The position numbers were made by a program, and so were the translations under genes. This document shows positions 16,875 to 25,155 of a DNA stretch of 64,000 nt, in pieces (the first letter of the stretch is position 1; each line of letters starts with the position of its first letter). Location of the stretch: contig JAGIAT010000015.1 in the NCBI GenBank assembly GCA_017744715.1, positions 62,001 to 126,000 on the forward strand, read 5' to 3'. Origin of the DNA: Niabella sp. (GTDB lineage Bacteria; Bacteroidota; Bacteroidia; Chitinophagales; Chitinophagaceae). The notes under the pieces were generated by a model. The model was not told where the DNA came from, made no database searches, and saw only the letters and a list, made by a program, of their open reading frames with translations.

Positions 16875-16970
16875 ATATGCGGCGAGCCGCGGGCTCTCCA
16901 TCTCCGTTGTCAACTTTTCAGCAACGAACTGAAGTTCATTGCTGAAACATACGATCGAGGCGATGCCTCT
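16875..16970. repeat. Cluster of short palindromes (REP-like)
   Basis: Three small hairpins lie in a row between the two PL1 genes: GAGCC-gcg-GGCTC (16884-16896), TCAGCAA-c-GAACT-ga-AGTTC-a-TTGCTGA (16918-16945) and GAGGC-gat-GCCTC (16957-16969). The 5-bp arm, 3-nt loop pattern is the same as in the 11.2-11.5 kb cluster. Confidence 0.7.
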
Positions 16971-17031
16971 TGCAACATCGCACATCGATTTTATCTTTAC
17001 TTCTTACCAATAATCACTCCTTCCAACAACG

Positions 17032-18663
17032 TCATTTTGAAGGCACCACGTTTTTGATATTCACCACGCTGTTCAGGTAATTCTCGATATTACTGTAACC
17101 GTTCTTTGCAATAAGCTGCGCATCGGAAGCGTTATTGGGATTTAATCCTGCCTTTCTTTCATAATCATCCGGCATGCCGTCATTATCGGAATCTTTGTAA
17201 GGTGTTCCTTTATAATCCGGGTAGCCGCCGGCCTGACAGGGATCGGTGATGATACCTATTTTATAGGAATCGATCGGAAGCCGCCGGTGCTCAAACTGTG
17301 TTTTGGGTAGCGGGCAAGCCGGTACATTATTTATTTTTCCCGTTTCAACCTGTTTTACAATACGCGCATCCACTGCATCGCGTTTGGGGAGTGTAGCGCC
17401 AGCATTTGCCAGCACATAGCCTTTGGCCGTCTGTGCATCAAGGATCGTCAGCGCCGGCATGATCAGCGGTTTTGATTGACGGATATAGTCGGTGTACTCA
17501 CCGGCATTTTTTTCTTCTTCCACCTGCACCCCACCATTCCAGTTATCTTTGGTCACTTCCGGATACCCTTCCATCACATTGCCGTTTACATAGGCCCGGC
17601 CATATACCTTGTATTTTAATTTGCTGCGCCCGCTTTCCGGCTTTAAGATCCGGTGCCCTACGTTATTATCCTTTGGCGTTGCGGGGCCCGGTTTAAAATA
17701 GTTGTTGATGATATTGAACTGTGCACGGTAATCGCCGCCATCGATAGAACGGTGTACCCAGTTAAATACGACGTTGTTCACAAAATTGAAGATACCATTC
17801 CAACCTACTGAAGGGTTACGGCCCGTATTATTGGCCCAGAGGTTTCGCATAAAACTACAGTTTTCCCCTCCCAATGTGCTGCCAAACGCATGATTCCAGG
17901 TATCCAGCGATTCTCCAAAGATAGAATTCTGGATCGTGATATTCACCGTTCCGAATTTATCCTCAATTTTTCCTGTACTATCATTGTACATGTGGCGGTA
18001 CATGCTCATGTTCTCATCCAGTCCCCAGGTAGCGGACACGTGATCGATCATGATATTGCCAATGGGGTTACCACCGATGGCATCATCTCTTCTGCCCACC
18101 CAGGTTTCGCCGCGGCGGAAACGCATATACCGGATGATCACATCATGGGTATTGATCCACACGGTTTCTCCCGCAATACAAATGCCATCACCCGGTGCGG
18201 TTTGTCCCGCTATCGTAATATACGGTGCTCTTACAATCACCGGCGATTTCAGCCGGATGATCCCCGCCACATTGAATACCACCACCCGGGCGCCGCCCTG
18301 CTCACAGGCCCAGCGAAAGCTTCCGGGTCCGTCGTCATTTAAATTTGTAACAACAATTACACGTCCGCCACGACCGCCTCTTACAAACTTACCACCGCCC
18401 TCCGCTCCGGGAAAGGCCGGAATATCGGCATACGGCAGCTCATCATAGCGCGATGCCCAGGGAATATAGGGGCGGCCTTCTCGTGCTTCCTTGTCAATGA
18501 TCGGGTAAGCAATAGCCCACATAGAGTCCGAATGTTTTTCGGCGGCTTCGAGCAATGCTTTGGAACGGGCCTGGTCTTCTTGTGGTATTTTGGGGTATTG
18601 GGCATAGGTTACGGAAGCCATGCAACAGGCCACCAACACACTTGCTAAATTTATAAATTTCAT
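17032..18663 (-). CDS. Secreted polysaccharide lyase family 1 (pectate lyase), copy 2
   Basis: A 543-aa protein, signal peptide ending near T-Y-A-Q (residue 22). It has the same architecture as the downstream copy: A-F-P-G-A-E-G-G-G, T-N-L-N-D-D-G-P-G-S-F-R-W-A, I-M-I-D-H-V-S-A-T-W-G-L-D-E and a terminal D-S-D-N-D-G-M-P-D calcium-type motif. The two copies align nearly end to end but differ at many positions, so the duplication is old and they may prefer different pectin patterns. Unusually for this window, the sequence before ATG 18663 is GCAGGAGG, a Shine-Dalgarno-like site rare in Bacteroidota. It follows SusD by 187 bp. Confidence 0.88.
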   Translation of the reverse strand: MKFINLASVLVACCMASVTYAQYPKIPQEDQARSKALLEAAEKHSDSMWAIAYPIIDKEAREGRPYIPWASRYDELPYADIPAFPGAEGGGKFVRGGRGGRVIVVTNLNDDGPGSFRWACEQGGARVVVFNVAGIIRLKSPVIVRAPYITIAGQTAPGDGICIAGETVWINTHDVIIRYMRFRRGETWVGRRDDAIGGNPIGNIMIDHVSATWGLDENMSMYRHMYNDSTGKIEDKFGTVNITIQNSIFGESLDTWNHAFGSTLGGENCSFMRNLWANNTGRNPSVGWNGIFNFVNNVVFNWVHRSIDGGDYRAQFNIINNYFKPGPATPKDNNVGHRILKPESGRSKLKYKVYGRAYVNGNVMEGYPEVTKDNWNGGVQVEEEKNAGEYTDYIRQSKPLIMPALTILDAQTAKGYVLANAGATLPKRDAVDARIVKQVETGKINNVPACPLPKTQFEHRRLPIDSYKIGIITDPCQAGGYPDYKGTPYKDSDNDGMPDDYERKAGLNPNNASDAQLIAKNGYSNIENYLNSVVNIKNVVPSK

Positions 18664-18850
18664 CCTCCTGCTTTTAATATCCTGGTTATCGATTATTTCT
18701 TTATCAGACGCTTTTTTATAACAACACCTATGGAATTTTTTAAATAATTATCTAAAATACATTTTAAAATATAACAGTCTGCTCAACGTGTATCGCGTGT
18801 AGCACACCACCATTCCAAACAGATCCCGGGCCTGCAAAGCCGCTTTTGTT

Positions 18851-20830
18851 TTACTCTCTGTAATCAAATGTTCCGGCGGCATTGTTATAATCCTTCCAGC
18901 CAACAGTTTGTTTCAGCCAGGGGTTATTGCTTAAAATAGTTGCCGTTAAGCCGGATACATAATAATTGGACCGGAAATTAATAGACAACGGGTTATTGGA
19001 AGCGTCTTTATCCATGGGCTGATCGGTACTAACCACCTGCAGATTGTTATCAAAAAACGTTTTCAAATTGTTTAACTGTGTTGTAAAATTGGACGCATCC
19101 GGATCACAAAGTATCGTAGTACGGGTTGCCAGTAAGGGGTCTGCCGTATTGGATAATACGGTCTTATACTGCCACAGCCTACCGGTACGCGCCGTTCCGT
19201 TAACAGGATTAACGCCCAGCTTGGCACAGGTATTTTCGCCCAGCGATGTACCACCATCATACAGCAACCAACGCTGCGCATCCCAGAAGCGTTTGCCTTC
19301 ATAGGCCAGTTCTACCCTGCGCTCATACAAACAGGCTTCAATAGCAGCATATTTACTGCCGGGCGTGCCTAACCCAAAGTTATTTGCCGGAGAGATACCC
19401 ACCCGCTCCCTTATTTTACTTAAATAGACAACCGCATTGCCGATATCGCCCTTTGCAGCATAACATTCAGCAATGTTGAGCAATAACTCTGCATACCGGT
19501 ATTCAAAAATATCCGTACCGGAATATGCCAACCCTGCTGCGGTACTTGCTCCGGTAAGATTCGACATTTTCCGAACGATTGCCGGACTGGATACCTGGTT
19601 GCCATCGCTATAGGTTTGTTTATTTCCGGCAGACAGCCACCGATACAACCAGATCGTATCATTACCGGCCTCTTTTAACGGCCACCGGCTGCCTGAAAAT
19701 GCAAACGTCCGGTAAAAACGGGGATCCCGGTTCAGGAAGAAATGTAAAGAGTCATACCCATTTGCTATCGTCGGGCGCGAACCATCTGCCAACGGGAACA
19801 GATCGATCATTTCTTTTGGAGCCGAAATACCACCGGCACCGGTTTGTTTAACAACACGGATACTCCGCTCCCAACCGTTATTTTCCACACCCGATGAAGC
19901 CACCGAATTGGAAAGCAACCGGATGATAATGGCTTCCTTATCGTTCAGTTTTGTATCATTAATATACCACATATCACTCCACTCCTTAGCCGTTTTTCCA
20001 TATAAACCTTTACCTGCTGCGGTTAAAGCAGTTTCAGCTACAAGCCCCGCATCCAATGCCTTCTGCCAGCGCTCATTACCAGCATTATCCCAATCCTTAT
20101 TAAATAACGGGCTGGCATAGGCCAGCAGCACCCGGCTCTTCATGGCAAGGGCCGCGCCACTTGTAAAACGTCCATAATCGGCGGCGCCCCATGCAGCAGG
20201 CAACAACGCCGCGGCAGAATCAAAATCGGAGATGATCTGCGTTACCAGTTCGGAGGTGGTGGCCCGGGGATGTTTTATGGATGAATCCAGCGCCGACGCA
20301 TTTTCTGTAGTTGTTACAATCGGTACTCCGCCATACACACGCATCAGATCAAAGTACTGCAGCCCTCTTAAAAAGAGCATCTGGCCTCTCGCCTTCTTTT
20401 TAAAATCATCGGATAAGGCCTGCCCCTTTTCGCCGATCTTCTCCAACAGGAAATTGGCGTTCTTAATACGGGTATAGGGCACGTTTGCCGGATTCACGCC
20501 CAGCTGCGTTCCATAATACGCATCGGCCTGCGACGCATCTGTCAGCTGCTTCTGAGGATTTGTATAATCGGTTACGGTTCCACCCATTTCTTCGGTAGAC
20601 CGTGTCCGGGTGTCGTTATATAACCCCACCACACTGAGTACCGGCGATTTGTAGGCCGAGAAGAAATCATAATAAAGCCGGTCGATATACCACCCTGTTA
20701 ATGTTTCGTTGGCAAAAATATTTTCATCATATTTATCATAGCTTTTCATGTCTTCCAGGAAGCTTTTCTTGCAACCTGCGGCAAGCACAAAAGCTGCGAT
20801 TAGGAAACAGAAGATTTTTATACTTTTCAT
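18851..20830 (-). CDS. SusD-family glycan-binding lipoprotein of the pectin locus
   Basis: A 659-aa lipoprotein with lipobox cysteine at residue 20 (A-A-G-C-K-K-S-F-L-E-D). It shows SusD hallmarks: G-Q-M-L-F-L-R-G-L-Q-Y-F-D-L-M-R-V-Y-G-G-V-P in the TPR region, and C-terminal Y-E-R-R-V-E-L-A-Y-E-G-K-R-F-W-D-A-Q-R-W. It is longer than the other two SusDs here, as expected for those binding large branched ligands. It acts as the surface lid over the adjacent SusC. It begins 32 bp after SusC and precedes the PL1 genes, so pectin oligosaccharides are the likely ligand (inference from context). Confidence 0.95.
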   Translation of the reverse strand: MKSIKIFCFLIAAFVLAAGCKKSFLEDMKSYDKYDENIFANETLTGWYIDRLYYDFFSAYKSPVLSVVGLYNDTRTRSTEEMGGTVTDYTNPQKQLTDASQADAYYGTQLGVNPANVPYTRIKNANFLLEKIGEKGQALSDDFKKKARGQMLFLRGLQYFDLMRVYGGVPIVTTTENASALDSSIKHPRATTSELVTQIISDFDSAAALLPAAWGAADYGRFTSGAALAMKSRVLLAYASPLFNKDWDNAGNERWQKALDAGLVAETALTAAGKGLYGKTAKEWSDMWYINDTKLNDKEAIIIRLLSNSVASSGVENNGWERSIRVVKQTGAGGISAPKEMIDLFPLADGSRPTIANGYDSLHFFLNRDPRFYRTFAFSGSRWPLKEAGNDTIWLYRWLSAGNKQTYSDGNQVSSPAIVRKMSNLTGASTAAGLAYSGTDIFEYRYAELLLNIAECYAAKGDIGNAVVYLSKIRERVGISPANNFGLGTPGSKYAAIEACLYERRVELAYEGKRFWDAQRWLLYDGGTSLGENTCAKLGVNPVNGTARTGRLWQYKTVLSNTADPLLATRTTILCDPDASNFTTQLNNLKTFFDNNLQVVSTDQPMDKDASNNPLSINFRSNYYVSGLTATILSNNPWLKQTVGWKDYNNAAGTFDYRE

Positions 20831-20862
20831 GATCTTATTAAATCTAAAGTGAATATTGTCTG

Positions 20863-23800
20863 TTAAAAGGAGGCATTAATTCCAAACGACCAGGTGCGCA
20901 ATGTAGGATATGAAACTTTGGGATCATCATACATATTGCGGTATTTGTCGGGGTACGGGTTATAAAAATCCCAAAGGTTAAACCCTGCCAGGCTTACCCG
21001 GAGCGAACTCATTTTGAGCTTCCGTGCAAAGTCTCTCGGAAGTGTATACCCCACCACCAGGCTGCGTACAAAGCTCCGGAAGTTGGAAATCTGCCAAAAA
21101 TCAGACTGGAAGCCGTTATAGCTATAGTAGGCTACGTTTGGCCATCTGCCATTGGCATTATCGGTACTGTCGTACATATTGTTCAGATAAGACTCCTTTG
21201 CCCAAAACACCTGTCCGGAACTGGTGGGTTGTTTTATGTAATCAATGCTGTTATAGCCTCCCCAGGAAGTAGCAATCTGCGTACTTAATGTAAGGTCCTT
21301 CCATGAAAAACTCAGGTTTGCAACAAATCCCTGTGTTCTGTTCCTATTTACCAGTTTTGTTTTATCCTGCCCATCATCCTTGATCTGGCCGTTTGGTCCG
21401 GCTATTGTTTGGCTATTGGCATCCAAGGCACCGCCCAAATCCTGATATGCGAGCATTCCTTTTTTCAGACCGGATTTTGTAATGATGTCAAAATAAGCCG
21501 GCGTAGTGCCTGCTGCAGTTGCACGATCGGTGAGGTATTGCCAGTAAGCATCGATGTCACCATCGGTACGTAGCAGCCCGTCTCCGGCGGATGTACCTTT
21601 CCAAACCAGGTATCCCCAGGAAGGAAGTATCGTAGATCCGCCCTCTATGTTCGTTATATTAGCCGGGTAGCCAAAAGCGACCGGGGTCCATTTCTTTATT
21701 TTATTATCACTGGTTCCGAAATTGATACCAATCGAATAGCCAAAGTCTCCAACGTGGTCCTTCCATGTTGCGCTCAGTTCAGATCCCCACGATTTTATAA
21801 TCCCATAATTCTGTTCTGCAAAACCCCCACCTACTGAAATGGGTACTCCCACCATTCCGGCCATGGACATCAGCAGGTCGTAGTTATAATCCCAGTAGCG
21901 GTCATAGGACAGCGACAACCGGTTTTTAAGCACATTCACATCAACCCCGATGTTCTTTTTGATATCGCCATCCCATCTCACATCCCTGTTTGGCGTGGCA
22001 TCCGGTGTTAACCCGTTGGTTAACGTACCGCCATTCGAACCAAATACCATTCCCTTATCAGATGCATAGGTAAATGTTTGCATCCAGCGCCAGGCTTTCA
22101 GGTTATCCTTTCCAGACTTACCGATGGAGCCCCGGATCTTCAAAAAATCGATCCAGCGAACCGCATCAGCAAACCAGTTCTCGCGCGACACGATCCAGCC
22201 GGCGGACGCGCTGGGAAAAAAGGCCCAGTAATTCTCCGGAGCAAATTTCACAGAAGCATCCTGCCGGAATGCAAACTGCAGTAAATACTTGTTATCATAA
22301 TCATAATTCAGGCGCCCTAAATACCCCAGGCTTCCCAGATCCGTTTTGTATACATAGCTGTTCGAAATATTCAGTGTGCCTGCAGAGGGCGACGAGCCGT
22401 TATATGCACCATAAATGGGTACATCATAAATCATAAACTTCTTTACATAGTTCTGTACCCCTTTTTCTGCAGACACCATTGCCGAAATGCTATGCTTTCC
22501 AAATTTCCGGTCGTAGTTAATAAAGAAATTCGCCTGCTGTACTTTACCGATTACATCAGAATAGCGGACCGTAGAACGGTTGTTATTAATCCCGCTCATC
22601 CAGTTTGCAGCCGAATCCCGGTACAAATGTGTTCCGGCCTTGTCTGTATTTTTCTGCAGCCCCAGCAATAATCCCAGCATTGCCTGGTCATTATTATACG
22701 TAGAATAGTTGAGACCATACGTTCCTTTCAGCGACAGGCCTTTAATAAAGGGCACATCATATTGCAACGAAAAATTAGCTGCATACGACTGGTTATCATC
22801 CTTCGTAAAGGAGCCATTATCCAGCATCGCAAAATAGTTCCAGCCCGAAATATTATTCTGCCCTACCGGTGTGGAAGATGCTTTTGCAGGACCCAGGGCC
22901 GGGGAAACAAAATAGTTTTGCCCGCCAACGCTGTATTCCCAGGGAATGTATTTAGGCATATGCGCTAAAACGGCATAATCCGTTTGCTCCGCTCCCGACG
23001 TGTAAGCACCATCGTTGATGCTGATCTTTGTAAATGATTTTTCTACCACTGCGCTGTTCGCAGACACGGTTGCTGACAACTTCAGGTTATTTGCTACCTT
23101 AACGTCTACCCCCGTTCTAAAGGACCATTTATTATAATCCTGGCTGCCTAAATTCGGCTGCTGTGTATAATAGCTTGCTCCGGCAAAATATGTAGCCCTT
23201 TCTGAACCTCCGCTTACATCAACGGAATGCTGCATTGCCCCGCCCGCTTTCCAGGCCTGTTTCAGCCAATCGTAATTCAGCGTTTTAAGCTCTTCCAGCT
23301 CAGACGGATCGAAAAAATTATTTGGTGCCCATCCCGCAGAACGGCCAAACCGGTTGGCGAAGATGCCGTATTCATACGCACTCATTGTTTTACCAAAACT
23401 TACAGCATCATTGTATTCAAATTTACCTGCATAAGATATTTTCGGCGCACCGATCTTCCCTCTTTTTGTCTTCACCAGGATGGCCCCCTGTGAAGCCCTT
23501 GAACCATAAATAGAGGCCGCTGCATCCCGCAACACGGTAATGCTTTCTACCTGGGAGGGATCGAGGTTGTTAAACTGATCGAGGGTTGGCAAACCGGTAT
23601 TGGGATCCAGCTGGATGATATCGTCAATGATCACCAGTGGCACCGGGCTGTTGCCGTCCTTGCTGAAGCCAAAATTCTGCCGGATACTCAGTGTTGCATT
23701 CTCTCCCGGCCGCTGACTGCCACCGGTTACGTTCAACCCCGGGATCTGCCCCTTGAGTGCTTCAGCAATACTGCTTACGGGGAAATCTGAAATTTTTCCC

Positions 23801-24198
23801 ATGTCAACAGTAGCCACAGATCCGGTAAGGTTCTCCCGCTTTTGACTTCCATACCCGATCACCACTACTTCATCCAGTTTATTCTCCTGTCTTTGCAAAA
23901 GAATTTTCACGGGTGCCTGCGTTGAAGGATCTACATAAAGCTCTCCATAGTCATAGCCAACATGCGAATACTGCAAGGTTGCACCGCCCGCAGGTATGTT
24001 CATGGTAAAGCTGCCCTGGCTGTTGGATACGGCAGACTGTGGCCCATTCTTCACCTTTATAGTTACCCCCACCACTGCTTCACGGGTAGAATCATCTACC
24101 ACCTGGCCGGTTATCGTTTTTGTTTGAGCGCCGGCATATAGCCCCCAACAACTAATCGTTAATACAAATACGACTCTTAAAATAGTCTGATAAAACAT
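20863..24198 (-). CDS. SusC-family TonB-dependent transporter of the pectin locus
   Basis: A 1111-aa outer-membrane transporter. It has a signal peptide (about 1-24), a carboxypeptidase-regulatory-like domain (about 28-105), a TonB box D-E-V-V-V-I-G-Y-G, a plug with P-L-V-I-I-D-D-I and L-D-P-S-Q-V-E-S-I-T-V-L-R-D-A-A-A-S-I-Y-G-S-R-A-S-Q-G, and a beta-barrel ending S-F-G-I-N-A-S-F. No STN domain is present, so it should not signal to an anti-sigma factor; control must come from elsewhere. It sits between the DUF3826 gene (39 bp) and SusD (32 bp), the core of the locus. Confidence 0.95.
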   Translation of the reverse strand: MFYQTILRVVFVLTISCWGLYAGAQTKTITGQVVDDSTREAVVGVTIKVKNGPQSAVSNSQGSFTMNIPAGGATLQYSHVGYDYGELYVDPSTQAPVKILLQRQENKLDEVVVIGYGSQKRENLTGSVATVDMGKISDFPVSSIAEALKGQIPGLNVTGGSQRPGENATLSIRQNFGFSKDGNSPVPLVIIDDIIQLDPNTGLPTLDQFNNLDPSQVESITVLRDAAASIYGSRASQGAILVKTKRGKIGAPKISYAGKFEYNDAVSFGKTMSAYEYGIFANRFGRSAGWAPNNFFDPSELEELKTLNYDWLKQAWKAGGAMQHSVDVSGGSERATYFAGASYYTQQPNLGSQDYNKWSFRTGVDVKVANNLKLSATVSANSAVVEKSFTKISINDGAYTSGAEQTDYAVLAHMPKYIPWEYSVGGQNYFVSPALGPAKASSTPVGQNNISGWNYFAMLDNGSFTKDDNQSYAANFSLQYDVPFIKGLSLKGTYGLNYSTYNNDQAMLGLLLGLQKNTDKAGTHLYRDSAANWMSGINNNRSTVRYSDVIGKVQQANFFINYDRKFGKHSISAMVSAEKGVQNYVKKFMIYDVPIYGAYNGSSPSAGTLNISNSYVYKTDLGSLGYLGRLNYDYDNKYLLQFAFRQDASVKFAPENYWAFFPSASAGWIVSRENWFADAVRWIDFLKIRGSIGKSGKDNLKAWRWMQTFTYASDKGMVFGSNGGTLTNGLTPDATPNRDVRWDGDIKKNIGVDVNVLKNRLSLSYDRYWDYNYDLLMSMAGMVGVPISVGGGFAEQNYGIIKSWGSELSATWKDHVGDFGYSIGINFGTSDNKIKKWTPVAFGYPANITNIEGGSTILPSWGYLVWKGTSAGDGLLRTDGDIDAYWQYLTDRATAAGTTPAYFDIITKSGLKKGMLAYQDLGGALDANSQTIAGPNGQIKDDGQDKTKLVNRNRTQGFVANLSFSWKDLTLSTQIATSWGGYNSIDYIKQPTSSGQVFWAKESYLNNMYDSTDNANGRWPNVAYYSYNGFQSDFWQISNFRSFVRSLVVGYTLPRDFARKLKMSSLRVSLAGFNLWDFYNPYPDKYRNMYDDPKVSYPTLRTWSFGINASF

Positions 24199-24237
24199 AT
24201 GGCTTTGCTGTTTTTATTTTATGGTTCTGGTTGCTGT

Positions 24238-24933
24238 TTATTGCTTTTGACGGGTCTTTATCCGTTCCTGCCAGGCTTTGCTTTCTTTATTTACATCGTA
24301 GCCCCTGGAAGAAAGATAGTTATTGATACGCCCCTTATATTTACCGAACCAGGCGTGTTTTTTTTCTGAGGATCCGGCATCCATGGCATGCTCCCTTGCC
24401 TCAGCAAGTGCCTCCATAATAAATTTTTGCTCCTCGGTTGTAAGCCGGGAAATCATATCCAGATACCCTTTATAAGTAATAGGCAGCACATTATAAGTCA
24501 TCCCGTTCTTTATACCATCGATCTGCGCTGTTGTGAGCATGGAAGTAAGATTTTGCATATAATGCTGATGTAGCTGACGGCGGGCTTCTTCTGTTTCAGC
24601 AGTTGCTTCATTTATTTTTTTTGTAACCGCCTCCTTATCAGTTTTAGTTTCCTTAATACTCCGGATCGCCGCTTCCTGTTTTTCATCAAGCTTACTTAAC
24701 TCAATATACTGTGCCGCAACCGTTGCCTGTGCCTTATAAAACAGGGCCGAATCTTTCAGCCCCAGCGCTGCCACAATCTTATACGCCCGTTGTTCAATTG
24801 CCTGCCGGTAAGCCCTGTCTCCACCGGCATTCTGTGCATATAAAACCGACAAACTAAAAATTGTAAAAACAACAATTAATGCACTTTTCGTAAAAATACC
24901 CCTGCTTTTTTTTCTGTAAAAAAAATACGTCAT
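24238..24933 (-). CDS. DUF3826-type secreted protein of pectin loci
   Basis: A 231-aa protein from ATG 24933. The frame opens to 25008, but the shorter start gives a basic N-terminus followed by a hydrophobic signal segment ending at L-Y-A-Q. The mature protein is helical and highly charged: K-A-Q-A-T-V-A-A-Q-Y, an A-E-T-E-E-A-R-R-Q-L-H-Q-H stretch, L-T-T-A-Q-I-D-G-I-K-N-G-M-T-Y, and W-F-G-K-Y-K-G-R-I-N-N-Y-L-S-S-R-G-Y. This matches the DUF3826 group often found beside SusCD and pectin lyases. Biochemical role unknown. It is first in the SusC-SusD run, 222 bp after GH2, a gap that may hold a promoter, although no TAnnTTTG box was found. Confidence 0.75.
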   Translation of the reverse strand: MTYFFYRKKSRGIFTKSALIVVFTIFSLSVLYAQNAGGDRAYRQAIEQRAYKIVAALGLKDSALFYKAQATVAAQYIELSKLDEKQEAAIRSIKETKTDKEAVTKKINEATAETEEARRQLHQHYMQNLTSMLTTAQIDGIKNGMTYNVLPITYKGYLDMISRLTTEEQKFIMEALAEAREHAMDAGSSEKKHAWFGKYKGRINNYLSSRGYDVNKESKAWQERIKTRQKQ

Positions 24934-25155
24934 GACAATCGCTATTTGGCTGAAATCCTTATCTAAAAATCTGACATTAAAAGTAAAACGCCGGAAGCCG
25001 CTGTGCAATGTACGGTTTCACTAATAAAATGGAAAATATTCCTATTCTCCGCAACGGTTTGCGTAATGGGTAATCATGCAAACAGCATGGTCAAAACAGA
25101 AGAGCCCCCGGAACATACCGGGCCGCTGCACCTGTTCCTTTAAATTCCGGGAGGC

